Shown here: positions 1-8,673 of the stretch, piece after piece
How the letters are laid out: each line of letters begins with the position of its first letter
Numbering within the stretch: position 1 is the first letter of the stretch
DNA from: Massilia phosphatilytica
GTDB taxonomy: Bacteria > Pseudomonadota > Gammaproteobacteria > Burkholderiales > Burkholderiaceae_D
NCBI RefSeq assembly: GCF_002968015.1
Contig: NZ_PUIP01000026.1
Coordinates: 1-64,000 of the forward strand
DNA: 64,000 nt
Direction of reading: 5' to 3'
Notes under the pieces: model-generated
Told to the model about the DNA's origin: nothing
Seen by the model: only the letters and a program-made list of their open reading frames with translations
Database searches by the model: none
Position numbers and translations under genes: made by a program

Positions 1-1200
1 TCGACGAACCAGATCGCGGCCGGCCTGACGACGCAGCAGGTGGCGTCGATGACGACCACGCAGATCGCTGCGCTGACGACGAACCAGGTGCTGAATGGCC
101 TGACGACGAACCAGATCATCGCCCTGACCACGGCCCAGGCAGCTGCGCTGACGACGGCCCAGGCATCGTCGCTGAGCACGCAGCAAGTGGCCGCGATCGA
201 GACGAGCGACCTGGCCGCCATGAAGACGGCCCAGATCGCCGCGCTGACCACGAACCAAGTGGCTGCCGGCCTGACGACGAACCAGATCGTCGCCCTGACC
301 ACGTCCCAGGCTGCTGCCCTGACGACCGCGCAGGCTGCCGGCCTGACGACGACCCAGGTCGCCGCGCTGGAAACCCGTGACCTCGTCGCACTGAAGTCGA
401 GCCAGATCCAGGCGCTGTCGACGAACCAGATCGCGGCCGGCCTGACGACCCAGCAGGTGGCGGCGATGACGACCGCGCAGGTCGCCGCGCTGACGACGAA
501 CCAGGTTCTGAATGGCCTGACGACGAACCAGATCGTCGCCCTGACCACCGCCCAGGCTGCCGCCCTGACCACGGCCCAGGCAGCGTCGCTGAGCACGCAG
601 CAAGTGGCCGCGATCGGCACGAACGACCTGGCCGCCATGAAGACGGCCCAGATCGCCGCGCTGACGACGAACCAGATCGCCGCCGGCCTGACGACGAACC
701 AGATCGTCGCCCTGACCACGGCCCAGACTGCTGCCCTGACCACGGCCCAGGCTGCCGCTCTGACGACGACCCAGGTGTCCGCGCTGGAAACCCGCGACCT
801 CGTCGCCATGAAGACGAGCCAGATCCAGGCGCTGACGACGAACCAGATCGCCGCCGGCCTGACGACGCAGCAGGTGGCGGCGATGACGACCACGCAGGTC
901 GCCGCGCTGACGACGAGCCAGGTCGCCGGTGGCCTGACGACGAACCAGATCGTCGCGCTGTCCACCGCCCAGGTCTTCGCGTTGTCGACCAGCCAGGTTG
1001 CCGCGCTGACGACCGACCAGCTGGGTGCGCTCGAAACCCGCGATGTCGCGATCCTGAAGACGAGCCAGATCCAGGCGCTGACGACGAACCAGATCGCGGC
1101 CGGCCTGACGACGACCCAGGTCGCCGCGCTGTCGACCGCCCAGGTCCATGCGCTGACCTCGAGCCAGGTGGCGGCGATGTCGACGGGCCAGATCGCGCAG
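1..1200 (+). repeat. Nested tandem coding repeat, 417-nt unit with a 171-nt sub-period
   Basis: Copies of the 417-nt (139-residue) unit begin at 73, 490 and 907; bases 1-72 match the end of a preceding unit. Each unit contains two helix-break-like segments with the pattern E-T-x-D-L, 171 nt apart (for example at 196 and 367). In the third unit the E-T-R-D-V segment comes 123 nt after the unit start instead of 294 nt, an exact 171-nt (57-residue) deletion. The finest period is 24 nt (8 residues) with occasional 9-residue units. Copies 1 and 2 are nearly identical in DNA, which suggests recent duplication or gene conversion. Confidence 0.9.
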
Positions 1201-2043
1201 CTCAAAGTCGGCAGCCCGATCGTGCTCGACCTGAACGGCGACGGCGTCCACACGAAGAGCATCACGCAGGGCGTGCAGTTCGACCTGTTCGCGACCGGCA
1301 GCAAGGTCACGACGGGCTGGGTGGACTCGACGGACGGCCTGCTGGCACTGGATCGCAACGGCAACGGCGCGATCGACGACGGTAGCGAACTGTTCGGTAC
1401 GTCGACCAAGCTGGCGAACGGCCAGAACGCCTCCAACGGCTACGAAGCACTGGGCCAGCTGGATGCGAACGGCGACGGCGTGATCGACGCGAAGGATGCG
1501 GCCTACAGCCAGCTGAAGGTGTGGGTCGATGCGAACGGCGACGGCGTCAGCGAGTCGGGCGAGCTGAAGACCCTGGCGTCGCAGAACATCGCAAGCATCA
1601 ACGTCAACGCCGACAAGACCGCAGCGAAGGACAACGGCAACTGGATCGGCCTGCAGTCGACCCTCACGAAGACCGACGGCTCCACGGCCGCCACGGGCGA
1701 CGTGTGGTTCACGACCGACAAGTCGGCCGCCGAGGCTGCAGCAGCGGCTGCGACCGACACGCTGCGCGGCAAGGTGGGCAACATGGTCCAGGCGATGGCA
1801 GCCTTCAACGCCGGTGACGCCGGCGCGGCAGCCGGTGGCCTGACGCTGCCGAACCTGGCGGGTGCGCAGACCGGCCTGCTGGCTTCGGTCGGCACGATGG
1901 TCGACGTGATGAAGCAGTTCGACGCCAACGGCAACAAGGTGAGCGGTTCGAACGCGGCGATGACCTCGACGGCCGAATCGCTGGCCAAGTCGGTGACGAC
2001 GCCGCAGGACTCCGGCTTCCTCACCACGGGCGGCCGCAAGTAA
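1..2043 (+). CDS. Thr/Gln-rich repeat protein with acidic EF-hand-like tail, probable type I secretion substrate (5' end outside window)
   Basis: The frame is open from base 1, so the true start lies upstream; 680 residues are visible. Residues 1-400 are 8-9 residue repeats of the form L-T-T-x-Q-[IV/A]-A-[AG]. Residues about 405-560 hold three to four Asp/Asn/Gly loops (LDLNGDGV, LDRNGNGAIDD, LDANGDGVID, VDANGDGVSE) like the calcium-binding loops near the C-terminus of RTX-type exported proteins. The last 100 residues are Ala/Gly/Thr-rich and there is no cysteine. A terminator and then a type I ABC exporter and HlyD adaptor follow on the same strand, so export by that system is the natural inference. 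I do not recognise a named family for the repeat; an adhesin or surface-layer role is a guess. Confidence 0.8.
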   Translation, partial: STNQIAAGLTTQQVASMTTTQIAALTTNQVLNGLTTNQIIALTTAQAAALTTAQASSLSTQQVAAIETSDLAAMKTAQIAALTTNQVAAGLTTNQIVALTTSQAAALTTAQAAGLTTTQVAALETRDLVALKSSQIQALSTNQIAAGLTTQQVAAMTTAQVAALTTNQVLNGLTTNQIVALTTAQAAALTTAQAASLSTQQVAAIGTNDLAAMKTAQIAALTTNQIAAGLTTNQIVALTTAQTAALTTAQAAALTTTQVSALETRDLVAMKTSQIQALTTNQIAAGLTTQQVAAMTTTQVAALTTSQVAGGLTTNQIVALSTAQVFALSTSQVAALTTDQLGALETRDVAILKTSQIQALTTNQIAAGLTTTQVAALSTAQVHALTSSQVAAMSTGQIAQLKVGSPIVLDLNGDGVHTKSITQGVQFDLFATGSKVTTGWVDSTDGLLALDRNGNGAIDDGSELFGTSTKLANGQNASNGYEALGQLDANGDGVIDAKDAAYSQLKVWVDANGDGVSESGELKTLASQNIASINVNADKTAAKDNGNWIGLQSTLTKTDGSTAATGDVWFTTDKSAAEAAAAAATDTLRGKVGNMVQAMAAFNAGDAGAAAGGLTLPNLAGAQTGLLASVGTMVDVMKQFDANGNKVSGSNAAMTSTAESLAKSVTTPQDSGFLTTGGRK

Positions 2044-2084
2044 TGACCACAGGGGCCGGTTCGCGCCGGCCCCGCTGTGACATC

Positions 2085-2120
2085 AAAAAGGCAAGACCGT
2101 TATCGGTCTTGCCTTTTTTT
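2085..2120 (+). terminator. Rho-independent terminator after the repeat-protein gene
   Basis: AAAAAGGCAAGACCG and CGGTCTTGCCTTTTT form a perfect stem around a TTAT loop, followed by a T run. A second hairpin (GGGGCCGG/CCGGCCCC, 2052-2073) lies just upstream. This separates the abundant substrate transcript from the exporter genes. Confidence 0.9.
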
Positions 2121-2239
2121 GCGTCCAAATTGCGACAAACTGGGAATAAGGGGGTTAACACAGTGCTGTTCAGCAACAATTCTGTCCAACAACGGAGTAA
2201 TCTCTCGGTCTGCCGCTCTGTGCTTCTATTAGTTTCCTA

Positions 2240-4375
2240 ATGGCCGATAAATTCCCTCATACGACTTTGCAATGCCTGACTGCCATCGCGCAGCACCATG
2301 GCCTGCAAGTGAACCCGGAACGCCTGATCCACGACTATGCGTTGAACGCCGAGGAGCCCTCGTCGTCCATGTTGCTGGGGATGGCGTCGAGCATCGGCCT
2401 GAAGGCCAAGCTGCGCCAGCTGACGGTCGACAAGCTGCTGGGGCAGAAGGGCGTGTTCCCGCTGCTCGCACGCCTGAAGGACGGCAACAGCATGATCGTC
2501 GTCGGCGCCCGCGTCGACGACGGCGGCGTGCTCGCCGTGCTCGATCCGCTCGGCGACCTGGGGTCCGTCAAGATGCTCGACCCGGCCGCGTTCCAGGACC
2601 TGTGGAGCGGGGAGGTCCTGTTCCTCAAGCGCACATCGACACTGACGGACACGCGCCAGCCGTTCGGCCTGCGCTGGTTCATTCCCGAGATCCTGCGGCA
2701 GAAGACCGCGTTCCGCGACATCGCCATCTGCGCGATGGCAATGAACGTCCTCGGCCTCGCGTCGCCGATCTTCTTCCAGCTCGTCATCGACAAGGTGCTC
2801 GTGCACCACAGCGTGTCCACTTTGTGGGTGCTGGCGGCCGGCATCGCCATCGCGCTGCTGTTCGAATCGACGTTCGGTTTCATGCGCCAGATCCTGACGC
2901 TGTGGGGAACGAACAAGATCGACATCCGCCTCACGCGGCGCACGTTCGCGCATCTGCTGTCGCTGCCCATCGATTATTTCGAGACCACGTCCGCCGGCGT
3001 GGTCGTGCGCCACATGCAGCAGATGGAAAAGATCCGCGGCTTCCTCACGGGCCGCATGTTCTTCACGGCGCTGGACCTGACGGCGCTGGTCATCCTGCTG
3101 CCGATCCTGTTCAGCTATTCCGTCAAGCTGGCGCTGATCGTGCTGGTGTTCACGTTCCTGATCGGCGGCATCGTCGCGCTCCTCGTGCCCACGTTCCAGC
3201 GCCGCCTGAACGACTTGTACACGGCCGAAGGCCAGCGCCAGGCGCTGATGGTGGAGACGATCCACGGCATGCGCACGGTGAAGGCGCTCGCCATCGAGCC
3301 GATGCAGCGCCGCGCCTGGGACCAGCGCTCCGCCAACGCGCTGAACCAGCATTTCCGCGTGGGCCAGATCTCCATCACGGGCAATGCCGTCACCGACTTC
3401 CTCGGCAAGCTGCTGCCCGTCGTGATCATCGTGATCGGCGCCCAGGACGTGTTCGACCAGACGCTGTCCGTCGGCGCCCTGATCGCCTTCCAGATGCTGT
3501 CCGGCCGCGTCAGCGGTCCGCTGATCGCGCTGGTCGGCCTCGTCAACGAATACCAGGAAACGGCGCTGTCGATCCGCATGCTGGGCGAAGTCATGAACCG
3601 CGCGCCGGAAGGCCGCAGCGGCGGCCTGCGTCCCGAACTGCGCGGCAACATCACGTTCGACGGCGTCGTGTTCCGCTATCCGGGCGCGCAGAACAACGCG
3701 CTCGACCGCGCCAGCTTCGAGATCAAGGAAGGCAGCGTGATCGGCATCGTGGGCCGCAGCGGCTCGGGCAAGACGACAATCACGAAGGTCATCCACGGCC
3801 TGTACCGCATCCAGGAAGGCATCGTCCGCTTCGACGGCTACGACGCCCGCGAGATCGACTTGTCGCACCTGCGCCGCCAGGTCGGCGTCGTCCTGCAGGA
3901 AAACTTCCTGTTCCACGGCACGGTGCGCGAGAACATTGCCGCGACGATGCCCGAGGCATCGTTCGAGGACATCGTCGAGGCGGCCCGTGCGGCCGGTGCC
4001 GACGAGTTCATCGAGCGCATGCCGCAGGGCTACGACACGATGCTGGAAGAGAATGCGTCGAACCTGTCCGGCGGCCAGAAACAGCGCCTGTCGATCGCCC
4101 GCGCGCTGCTGGCCAAGCCGCGCATCCTCGTGCTGGACGAAGCGGCAAGTGCGCTCGACCCGGAAAGCGAAGCGATCTTCATCAACAACCTGTCGCGCAT
4201 CGCCGTGGGCCGCACCGTGATCATGGTGTCGCACCGCCTGTCGACGCTCGTCAACGCCGATTCGATCCTGGTCATGCAGCGCGGCCAGCTGATGGACGCG
4301 GGCCGCCACCAGGAACTCCTGACGCGCTGCTCTACTTATATTCAATTATGGAACCAGCAAACAAGTCATCTGTAA
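2240..4375 (+). CDS. Type I secretion ABC transporter, HlyB/LapB-like permease-ATPase
   Basis: A 711-residue inner-membrane exporter component that powers one-step export of a C-terminally signalled substrate through a HlyD adaptor and an outer-membrane TolC-type channel (the latter not in this window). Residues 1-130 resemble a C39 peptidase domain but lack both the catalytic Cys-Gly and the His, so this is a C39-like substrate-docking domain as in HlyB. Residues about 150-440 are the ABC transmembrane domain. The ATPase shows Walker A GRSGSGKT at 505, signature LSGGQ at 609, Walker B ILVLDE at 629 and an H-loop (MVSHR). The length is typical of the family. The gene overlaps the adaptor gene by 28 nt, which suggests translational coupling. 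The likely cargo is the repeat protein upstream, and possibly the RTX protein at 35172-41318. Confidence 0.92.
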   Translation: MADKFPHTTLQCLTAIAQHHGLQVNPERLIHDYALNAEEPSSSMLLGMASSIGLKAKLRQLTVDKLLGQKGVFPLLARLKDGNSMIVVGARVDDGGVLAVLDPLGDLGSVKMLDPAAFQDLWSGEVLFLKRTSTLTDTRQPFGLRWFIPEILRQKTAFRDIAICAMAMNVLGLASPIFFQLVIDKVLVHHSVSTLWVLAAGIAIALLFESTFGFMRQILTLWGTNKIDIRLTRRTFAHLLSLPIDYFETTSAGVVVRHMQQMEKIRGFLTGRMFFTALDLTALVILLPILFSYSVKLALIVLVFTFLIGGIVALLVPTFQRRLNDLYTAEGQRQALMVETIHGMRTVKALAIEPMQRRAWDQRSANALNQHFRVGQISITGNAVTDFLGKLLPVVIIVIGAQDVFDQTLSVGALIAFQMLSGRVSGPLIALVGLVNEYQETALSIRMLGEVMNRAPEGRSGGLRPELRGNITFDGVVFRYPGAQNNALDRASFEIKEGSVIGIVGRSGSGKTTITKVIHGLYRIQEGIVRFDGYDAREIDLSHLRRQVGVVLQENFLFHGTVRENIAATMPEASFEDIVEAARAAGADEFIERMPQGYDTMLEENASNLSGGQKQRLSIARALLAKPRILVLDEAASALDPESEAIFINNLSRIAVGRTVIMVSHRLSTLVNADSILVMQRGQLMDAGRHQELLTRCSTYIQLWNQQTSHL

Positions 4376-5703
4376 CGGCACTCGATCCGACCGACGTCGA
4401 GTTCCTGCCGGACGCCGACGAGATCGAGCGCCGGCCGCTGCCGCCGTACGCCCGCATCACCGTCCACGCGCTGGCGGCGATGCTCGTGTGCTTCCTCGGC
4501 TGGTCCAGCGTCGCCGAGATCGACGAGGTGGTGAAGGCCCAGGGCCGGCTTACCACGCCGTCGGCGAACATCGTCGTGCAGCCGATCGAAACGTCGATCA
4601 TCCGCACGATCGACGTGCGCATCGGCCAGGTCGTCAAGAAGGGCGAGCGTCTCGCCACGCTGGATCCGACCGACGCCGACGCCGACCAGGCCCAGTTGCG
4701 CCTCAAGTTCGACAGCCTCGACACCCAGGTGAAACGCCTCGAAGCCGAACTGTCCGGCAAACCGGCGCCGGCGGAAGCCGGCAAGGCGTCGGCCGACACG
4801 CAACTGCAGGACAAGCTGGCCGGCGAGCGCCGCGCCAACTTCGCCGCGCAGATGGCTCGCCTGGACGAGAACATCGCCAAGGCCCGCGCGTCGCTGGACA
4901 CGAACCTGCGCGACCAGCAGGCCATGGCCGAACGCACCAAGTCGCTGCGCGAAGTCGAGAGCATGCAGGAACGCCTGGTCGAGCAGAAATTCGGCGCCAA
5001 GGTCAACCTGCTGGACGCGCGCAACAAGCGTATGGAGGTCGAGCGCGACTACACCCTCGCGAAGAACCAGGAACCGGAGATCCGGCGCACGCTGGCGGGC
5101 CTGGAAGCGGAAAAGCGCGCGTTCGTGAACGGCTGGCGCCAGAAGATCATGGAAGACATGCTGAGCCTCACGCGCGAGCGCGACGCGACGGCCGAGCAGA
5201 TCAAGAAGGGCACGCTGCGCCGCGACAAGGTCGTCTTGATCGCGCCGGCCGACGCCATGGTGCAGGACATCGCCAAGCTGTCGCAGGGCTCCGTCGCGCA
5301 GGCCGCCGAGAAGATGTTCACGCTCGTACCGCTGGGGACCGCGCTGGACGCCGAGGTGCAGATCGACTCGCTCGACGTCGGCCACGTGAAACCGGGCGAC
5401 GTGGCGCACATCAAGCTCGACGCATTCCCGTTCCAGAAGCACGGCACGCTGGATGCGAAGGTGCGCACGCTGTCCGAGGACGCGTTCAAGCGCGAGACGA
5501 CGAATGCGGAATCGGGCACGGACGCGTACTACGTCAGCCGCATCGACCTCGGCAGCGCGAAGCTGAAGAACATGGACCCGCACGCGCGCCTGCTGCCGGG
5601 CATGACGTTGACGGCCGAGATCGTGGTCGGCAAGCGCACGGTGCTGTCCTATCTGTTGTGGCCCCTTACGAAAGGCCTGGACGAAGCGATACGCGAGCCC
5701 TGA
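4348..5703 (+). CDS. HlyD-family type I secretion membrane fusion protein
   Basis: A 451-residue periplasmic adaptor that bridges the ABC exporter to the outer-membrane channel. A short cytosolic N-terminus with the motif LPPYARITVHALA precedes one membrane helix (about residues 33-50). Then come a lipoyl/barrel-sandwich half (QPIETSIIRTIDVRIGQVVKKGE), a long coiled-coil hairpin (about 110-300), the second barrel half (IAPADAMVQDIAKLSQGSV) and a beta-barrel region. The ATG at 4348 lies inside the 3' end of the exporter gene; this start gives the standard N-terminus. The frame stays open far upstream, but that part is a shadow of the exporter gene. Confidence 0.9.
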   Translation: MEPANKSSVTALDPTDVEFLPDADEIERRPLPPYARITVHALAAMLVCFLGWSSVAEIDEVVKAQGRLTTPSANIVVQPIETSIIRTIDVRIGQVVKKGERLATLDPTDADADQAQLRLKFDSLDTQVKRLEAELSGKPAPAEAGKASADTQLQDKLAGERRANFAAQMARLDENIAKARASLDTNLRDQQAMAERTKSLREVESMQERLVEQKFGAKVNLLDARNKRMEVERDYTLAKNQEPEIRRTLAGLEAEKRAFVNGWRQKIMEDMLSLTRERDATAEQIKKGTLRRDKVVLIAPADAMVQDIAKLSQGSVAQAAEKMFTLVPLGTALDAEVQIDSLDVGHVKPGDVAHIKLDAFPFQKHGTLDAKVRTLSEDAFKRETTNAESGTDAYYVSRIDLGSAKLKNMDPHARLLPGMTLTAEIVVGKRTVLSYLLWPLTKGLDEAIREP

Positions 5704-5715
5704 CGGGGACGTTTC

Positions 5716-5744
5716 TTGACGCGCTCAAACGACAAGTGGATACT
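5716..5744 (+). promoter_or_regulatory. Candidate sigma-70 promoter for the pse operon
   Basis: TTGACG (5716-5721), a 17-bp spacer and GATACT (5739-5744), about 60 nt before the pseB start. The good -35, correct spacing and 99-nt gap after the HlyD gene suggest the sugar operon has its own promoter. The -10 is only 4/6. Confidence 0.45.
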
Positions 5745-5802
5745 GCAGCGGAACCTGGCTGGCACTATGTCGATGGGGCTTTTTTCTATCGGAAAAATTC
5801 AA

Positions 5803-6804
5803 ATGCTCAATAACAAATCTATCTTGATCACCGGCGGCACTGGTTCGTTCGGCAAGCAATTCACCAAGACCATCCTGGAACGCTACAAGCCAAAAAAAGT
5901 CATCATCTATTCCCGTGATGAGCTCAAGCAGTACGAAATGGCCCAGGTGTTCAACGCGCCGCAGATGCGCTATTTCATCGGCGACGTGCGCGACGGCGCC
6001 CGCCTCGAGCAGGCCATGGACGGCGTCGACTACGTCATCCATGCCGCCGCCCTGAAGCACGTGCCGGTGGCCGAGTACAACCCGATGGAGTGCATCAAGA
6101 CCAATATCTACGGTGCCGAGAACGTCATCAAGGCGGCCATCGCCGCCGGCGTCACCAAGGTCATTGCCCTGTCCACCGACAAGGCGGCCAATCCGATCAA
6201 CCTGTACGGCGCCACCAAGCTGGCTTCCGACAAGCTGTTCGTGGCCGCCAACAACATGGTCGGCGACCGCGACACGCGTTTTTCCGTGGTCCGCTACGGC
6301 AACGTGATCTGCTCGCGCGGCTCGGTGATCCCCTTCTTCGAAAAGCTGCTGGCCGAAGGCGCGACCTCGCTGCCGATCACCGACGAGCGCATGACGCGCT
6401 TCTGGATCACGCTGCAGCAGGGCGTGGATTTCGTCATCAAGAACTTCGAACGCATGCACGGCGGCGAGATCTTCGTGCCGAAGCTGCCGACCGCCACCAT
6501 CACCACGCTGGCCGAGGTCATGGCGCCGAACCTGCCGATCCGCGTGGTCGGCATCCGCCCGGGCGAGAAGCTGCACGAGGTGATGTGCCCGGCCGACGAT
6601 TCGCACTTGACGCTGGAGTTCCACGACCACTTCGTCATCAAGCCGACCATCACGTTCACGTCGGCCGCCGACTTCTCCGTCAACAATATCGGCGAGACCG
6701 GCAAGACGGTGGCGACGGGCTTCGAATACAGCTCGGGCACCAACAAGGAGGTGCTGGATGCGGACGGCCTGAAGCAGCTGATCGCGCTCGGAGCACAGTC
6801 GTGA
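5803..6804 (+). CDS. pseB: UDP-N-acetylglucosamine 4,6-dehydratase (inverting), first step of pseudaminic acid synthesis
   Basis: A 333-residue short-chain dehydrogenase/reductase that converts UDP-GlcNAc to UDP-2-acetamido-2,6-dideoxy-L-arabino-hexos-4-ulose. The NAD(P) fingerprint GGTGSFG is at residues 11-17. The active-site pair Lys127 (STDKA) and Tyr135 (NLYGATK) has the 8-residue spacing seen in FlaA1/PseB. The start at 5803 (preceded by GGA, 9 nt away) places the Rossmann fold directly at the N-terminus as in the family; the frame extends upstream without a convincing start. It is the first gene of a tightly packed operon and overlaps pseC by 4 nt. Confidence 0.93.
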   Translation: MLNNKSILITGGTGSFGKQFTKTILERYKPKKVIIYSRDELKQYEMAQVFNAPQMRYFIGDVRDGARLEQAMDGVDYVIHAAALKHVPVAEYNPMECIKTNIYGAENVIKAAIAAGVTKVIALSTDKAANPINLYGATKLASDKLFVAANNMVGDRDTRFSVVRYGNVICSRGSVIPFFEKLLAEGATSLPITDERMTRFWITLQQGVDFVIKNFERMHGGEIFVPKLPTATITTLAEVMAPNLPIRVVGIRPGEKLHEVMCPADDSHLTLEFHDHFVIKPTITFTSAADFSVNNIGETGKTVATGFEYSSGTNKEVLDADGLKQLIALGAQS

Positions 6805-7967
6805 TTCCTTACGGGCGCCAGTCGATCAGCGACGACGACGTCGCCGCCGTCGAGCGCGTGCTGCGCTCCGACTGGATCACGCAGGGACCTGCCATCACGC
6901 AGTTCGAGCGTGGCATGGCCGAGTACACCGGCGCGCGCCACGGCCTGGCGGTGGCCAATGCCACGGCCGGCCTGCACCTGGCCTGCCTGGCCCTCGGCGT
7001 CGGCAAGGGCGACCTGGTCTGGACCTCGCCGAACACCTTCCTGGCGTCCGCCAACTGCGCCCTGTATTGCGGCGCGGACGTCGACTTCGTCGACATCGAT
7101 CCGGGCACCTACAACCTGTGCGTGGACAAGCTGGAGGCGAAGCTGCGCGCGGCGCAGGCAGCCGGCCGGCTGCCCAAGGTGCTGATTCCGGTGCACTTCG
7201 CCGGCCAGTCCTGCGACATGCGCGCGATCCACGCATTGGCCCGGCAATATGGTTTCCGGATCATCGAGGACGCCTCGCACGCGGTCGGCGCCGACTACGC
7301 GGACGGCAAGGTCGGCAACTGCCGCTACAGCGACATCACGGTCTTCAGCTTCCACCCGGTGAAGATCCTGACCACCGGCGAAGGCGGCATGCTGCTGTCC
7401 AACGACGATGCGCTGCACCGCCAGCTCGGCCTGCTGCGTTCGCACGGCATGGTGCGCGATCCTGCCGACCTGGAAGACCAGGGGCAGGGCGCCTGGTATT
7501 ACGAGCAGCATACGCTCGGCTACAACTACCGCATCACCGATATCCAGGCCGCGCTGGGCCTGTCGCAGCTGGGCCGGCTGGACGCGTTCGTGGCGCGCCG
7601 CCGCGCCATCGCCGCCCGCTACACCACGCTGCTGGCCGACCTGCCGGTCACGACGCCGTTCCAGGCTGCCTACGGCGAGTCGGCCTGGCACCTGTATCCG
7701 GTCTGGATCCAGCCCGGTACCGACGGCGACATCGCCGCGCGCCGCAAGGCGGTCTTCGCATCGCTGCGCGAACAGGGCATCGGCGTCAATGTGCATTACA
7801 TCCCGGTGCCGACGCAGCCGTATTACCGCAAGCTGGGCTTCGCGCCGGGCCAGTTCCCCGCCGCCGAACGCTATTACGCCGGCGCCATCAGCCTGCCCAT
7901 GTATTTCTCGCTCAGCGACGCCGAGCAGGAGCAGGTGGTCGACGCACTGCGCAGGGCACTGGCATGA
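6801..7967 (+). CDS. pseC: UDP-4-amino-4,6-dideoxy-N-acetyl-beta-L-altrosamine transaminase
   Basis: A 388-residue DegT/DnrJ/EryC1-type PLP aminotransferase, second step of the pseudaminic acid route. It aminates C4 of the PseB product. The PLP lysine is K188 within FHPVKILTTGEGG, a motif shared with PseC and ArnB enzymes; the DASHAVGADY segment supplies the PLP-binding Asp. The start is the GTG in the GTGA overlap with the pseB stop; no ATG gives the required N-terminus (IPYGRQSISDDD), which is exactly where PseC proteins begin. Confidence 0.92.
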   Translation: MIPYGRQSISDDDVAAVERVLRSDWITQGPAITQFERGMAEYTGARHGLAVANATAGLHLACLALGVGKGDLVWTSPNTFLASANCALYCGADVDFVDIDPGTYNLCVDKLEAKLRAAQAAGRLPKVLIPVHFAGQSCDMRAIHALARQYGFRIIEDASHAVGADYADGKVGNCRYSDITVFSFHPVKILTTGEGGMLLSNDDALHRQLGLLRSHGMVRDPADLEDQGQGAWYYEQHTLGYNYRITDIQAALGLSQLGRLDAFVARRRAIAARYTTLLADLPVTTPFQAAYGESAWHLYPVWIQPGTDGDIAARRKAVFASLREQGIGVNVHYIPVPTQPYYRKLGFAPGQFPAAERYYAGAISLPMYFSLSDAEQEQVVDALRRALA

Positions 7968-8671
7968 AGATCGCCGTCATCCCGGCCCGCGGCGGCAGCA
8001 AGCGCATTCCGCGCAAGAACATCAAGTCCTTCGCGGGCCAGCCGATGATCGCCTACGCGATCAAGGCCGCGCAGGCCTGCGGCCTGTTCGATCACGTGGT
8101 GGTCTCCACCGACGACGCGGAAATCGCCGCGATCGCCCGTGAATACGGCGCCGAGGTGCCGTTCATGCGTCCGCCCGAACTGTCCGACGACTACGTGGCA
8201 ACGATCCCCGTCATCGACCACGCGATCCGCGCCTGCCAGGCGCTGGGCTGGGATGTGAGCCATGTTTGCTGCATCTATCCCGGCGTGCCGCTCCTGCAGG
8301 CGGACGACCTGCGCGCCGCGTTCGCGCTGATGGACGAAGCCAACGCACCGTATGCCTTCACCGTGACCGGCTTTCCGGCCGCCGTGCAGCGCGCGATGCG
8401 CCGCCTGCCTGACGGCGGGATGGAGTCGATCTACCCGCAATACGCGGCCACGCGCACCCAGGACCTCGAACCCGCGTATTTCGACGCCGGCCAGTTCTAC
8501 TGGGGTACCGCGGAAGCCTGGTTCAGCGGCGTCTCGCCGCACAAGAGCGGCAAAGGCCTCGTGATTCCCGAATCGCGCGCCGTCGACATCGACACCCTGC
8601 AGGACTGGGAACGCGCCGAACTGCTGTACCAGGTCATGCAGAACGGCGCGGCGGGACGACAGGCGGTCTGA
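7964..8671 (+). CDS. pseF: Pseudaminic acid cytidylyltransferase
   Basis: A 235-residue CMP-sugar synthetase that activates pseudaminic acid to CMP-Pse, the donor for glycosyltransfer. The N-terminal nucleotide-binding motif IPARGGSKRIPRKNIK is diagnostic of CMP-NeuAc/CMP-Pse/KDO synthetases. FDAGQFYWG near the C-terminus is the sugar-binding motif typical of PseF. The ATG overlaps the pseC stop (ATGA). Confidence 0.92.
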   Translation: MKIAVIPARGGSKRIPRKNIKSFAGQPMIAYAIKAAQACGLFDHVVVSTDDAEIAAIAREYGAEVPFMRPPELSDDYVATIPVIDHAIRACQALGWDVSHVCCIYPGVPLLQADDLRAAFALMDEANAPYAFTVTGFPAAVQRAMRRLPDGGMESIYPQYAATRTQDLEPAYFDAGQFYWGTAEAWFSGVSPHKSGKGLVIPESRAVDIDTLQDWERAELLYQVMQNGAAGRQAV

Positions 8672-8673
8672 AT

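Noticed and set aside
1..1200. TAL-effector-like repeat, because LTTxQ-V-A resembles the L-T-P-x-Q-V-V start of TAL repeats
   Set aside because: The period is 8-9 residues instead of 33-35 and no repeat-variable diresidue positions exist; the resemblance is local.
2272..4347. Long in-frame extension upstream of the HlyD gene
   Set aside because: The extension is an Arg/Pro-rich shadow of the ABC exporter in another frame. The HlyD N-terminus begins at 4348.
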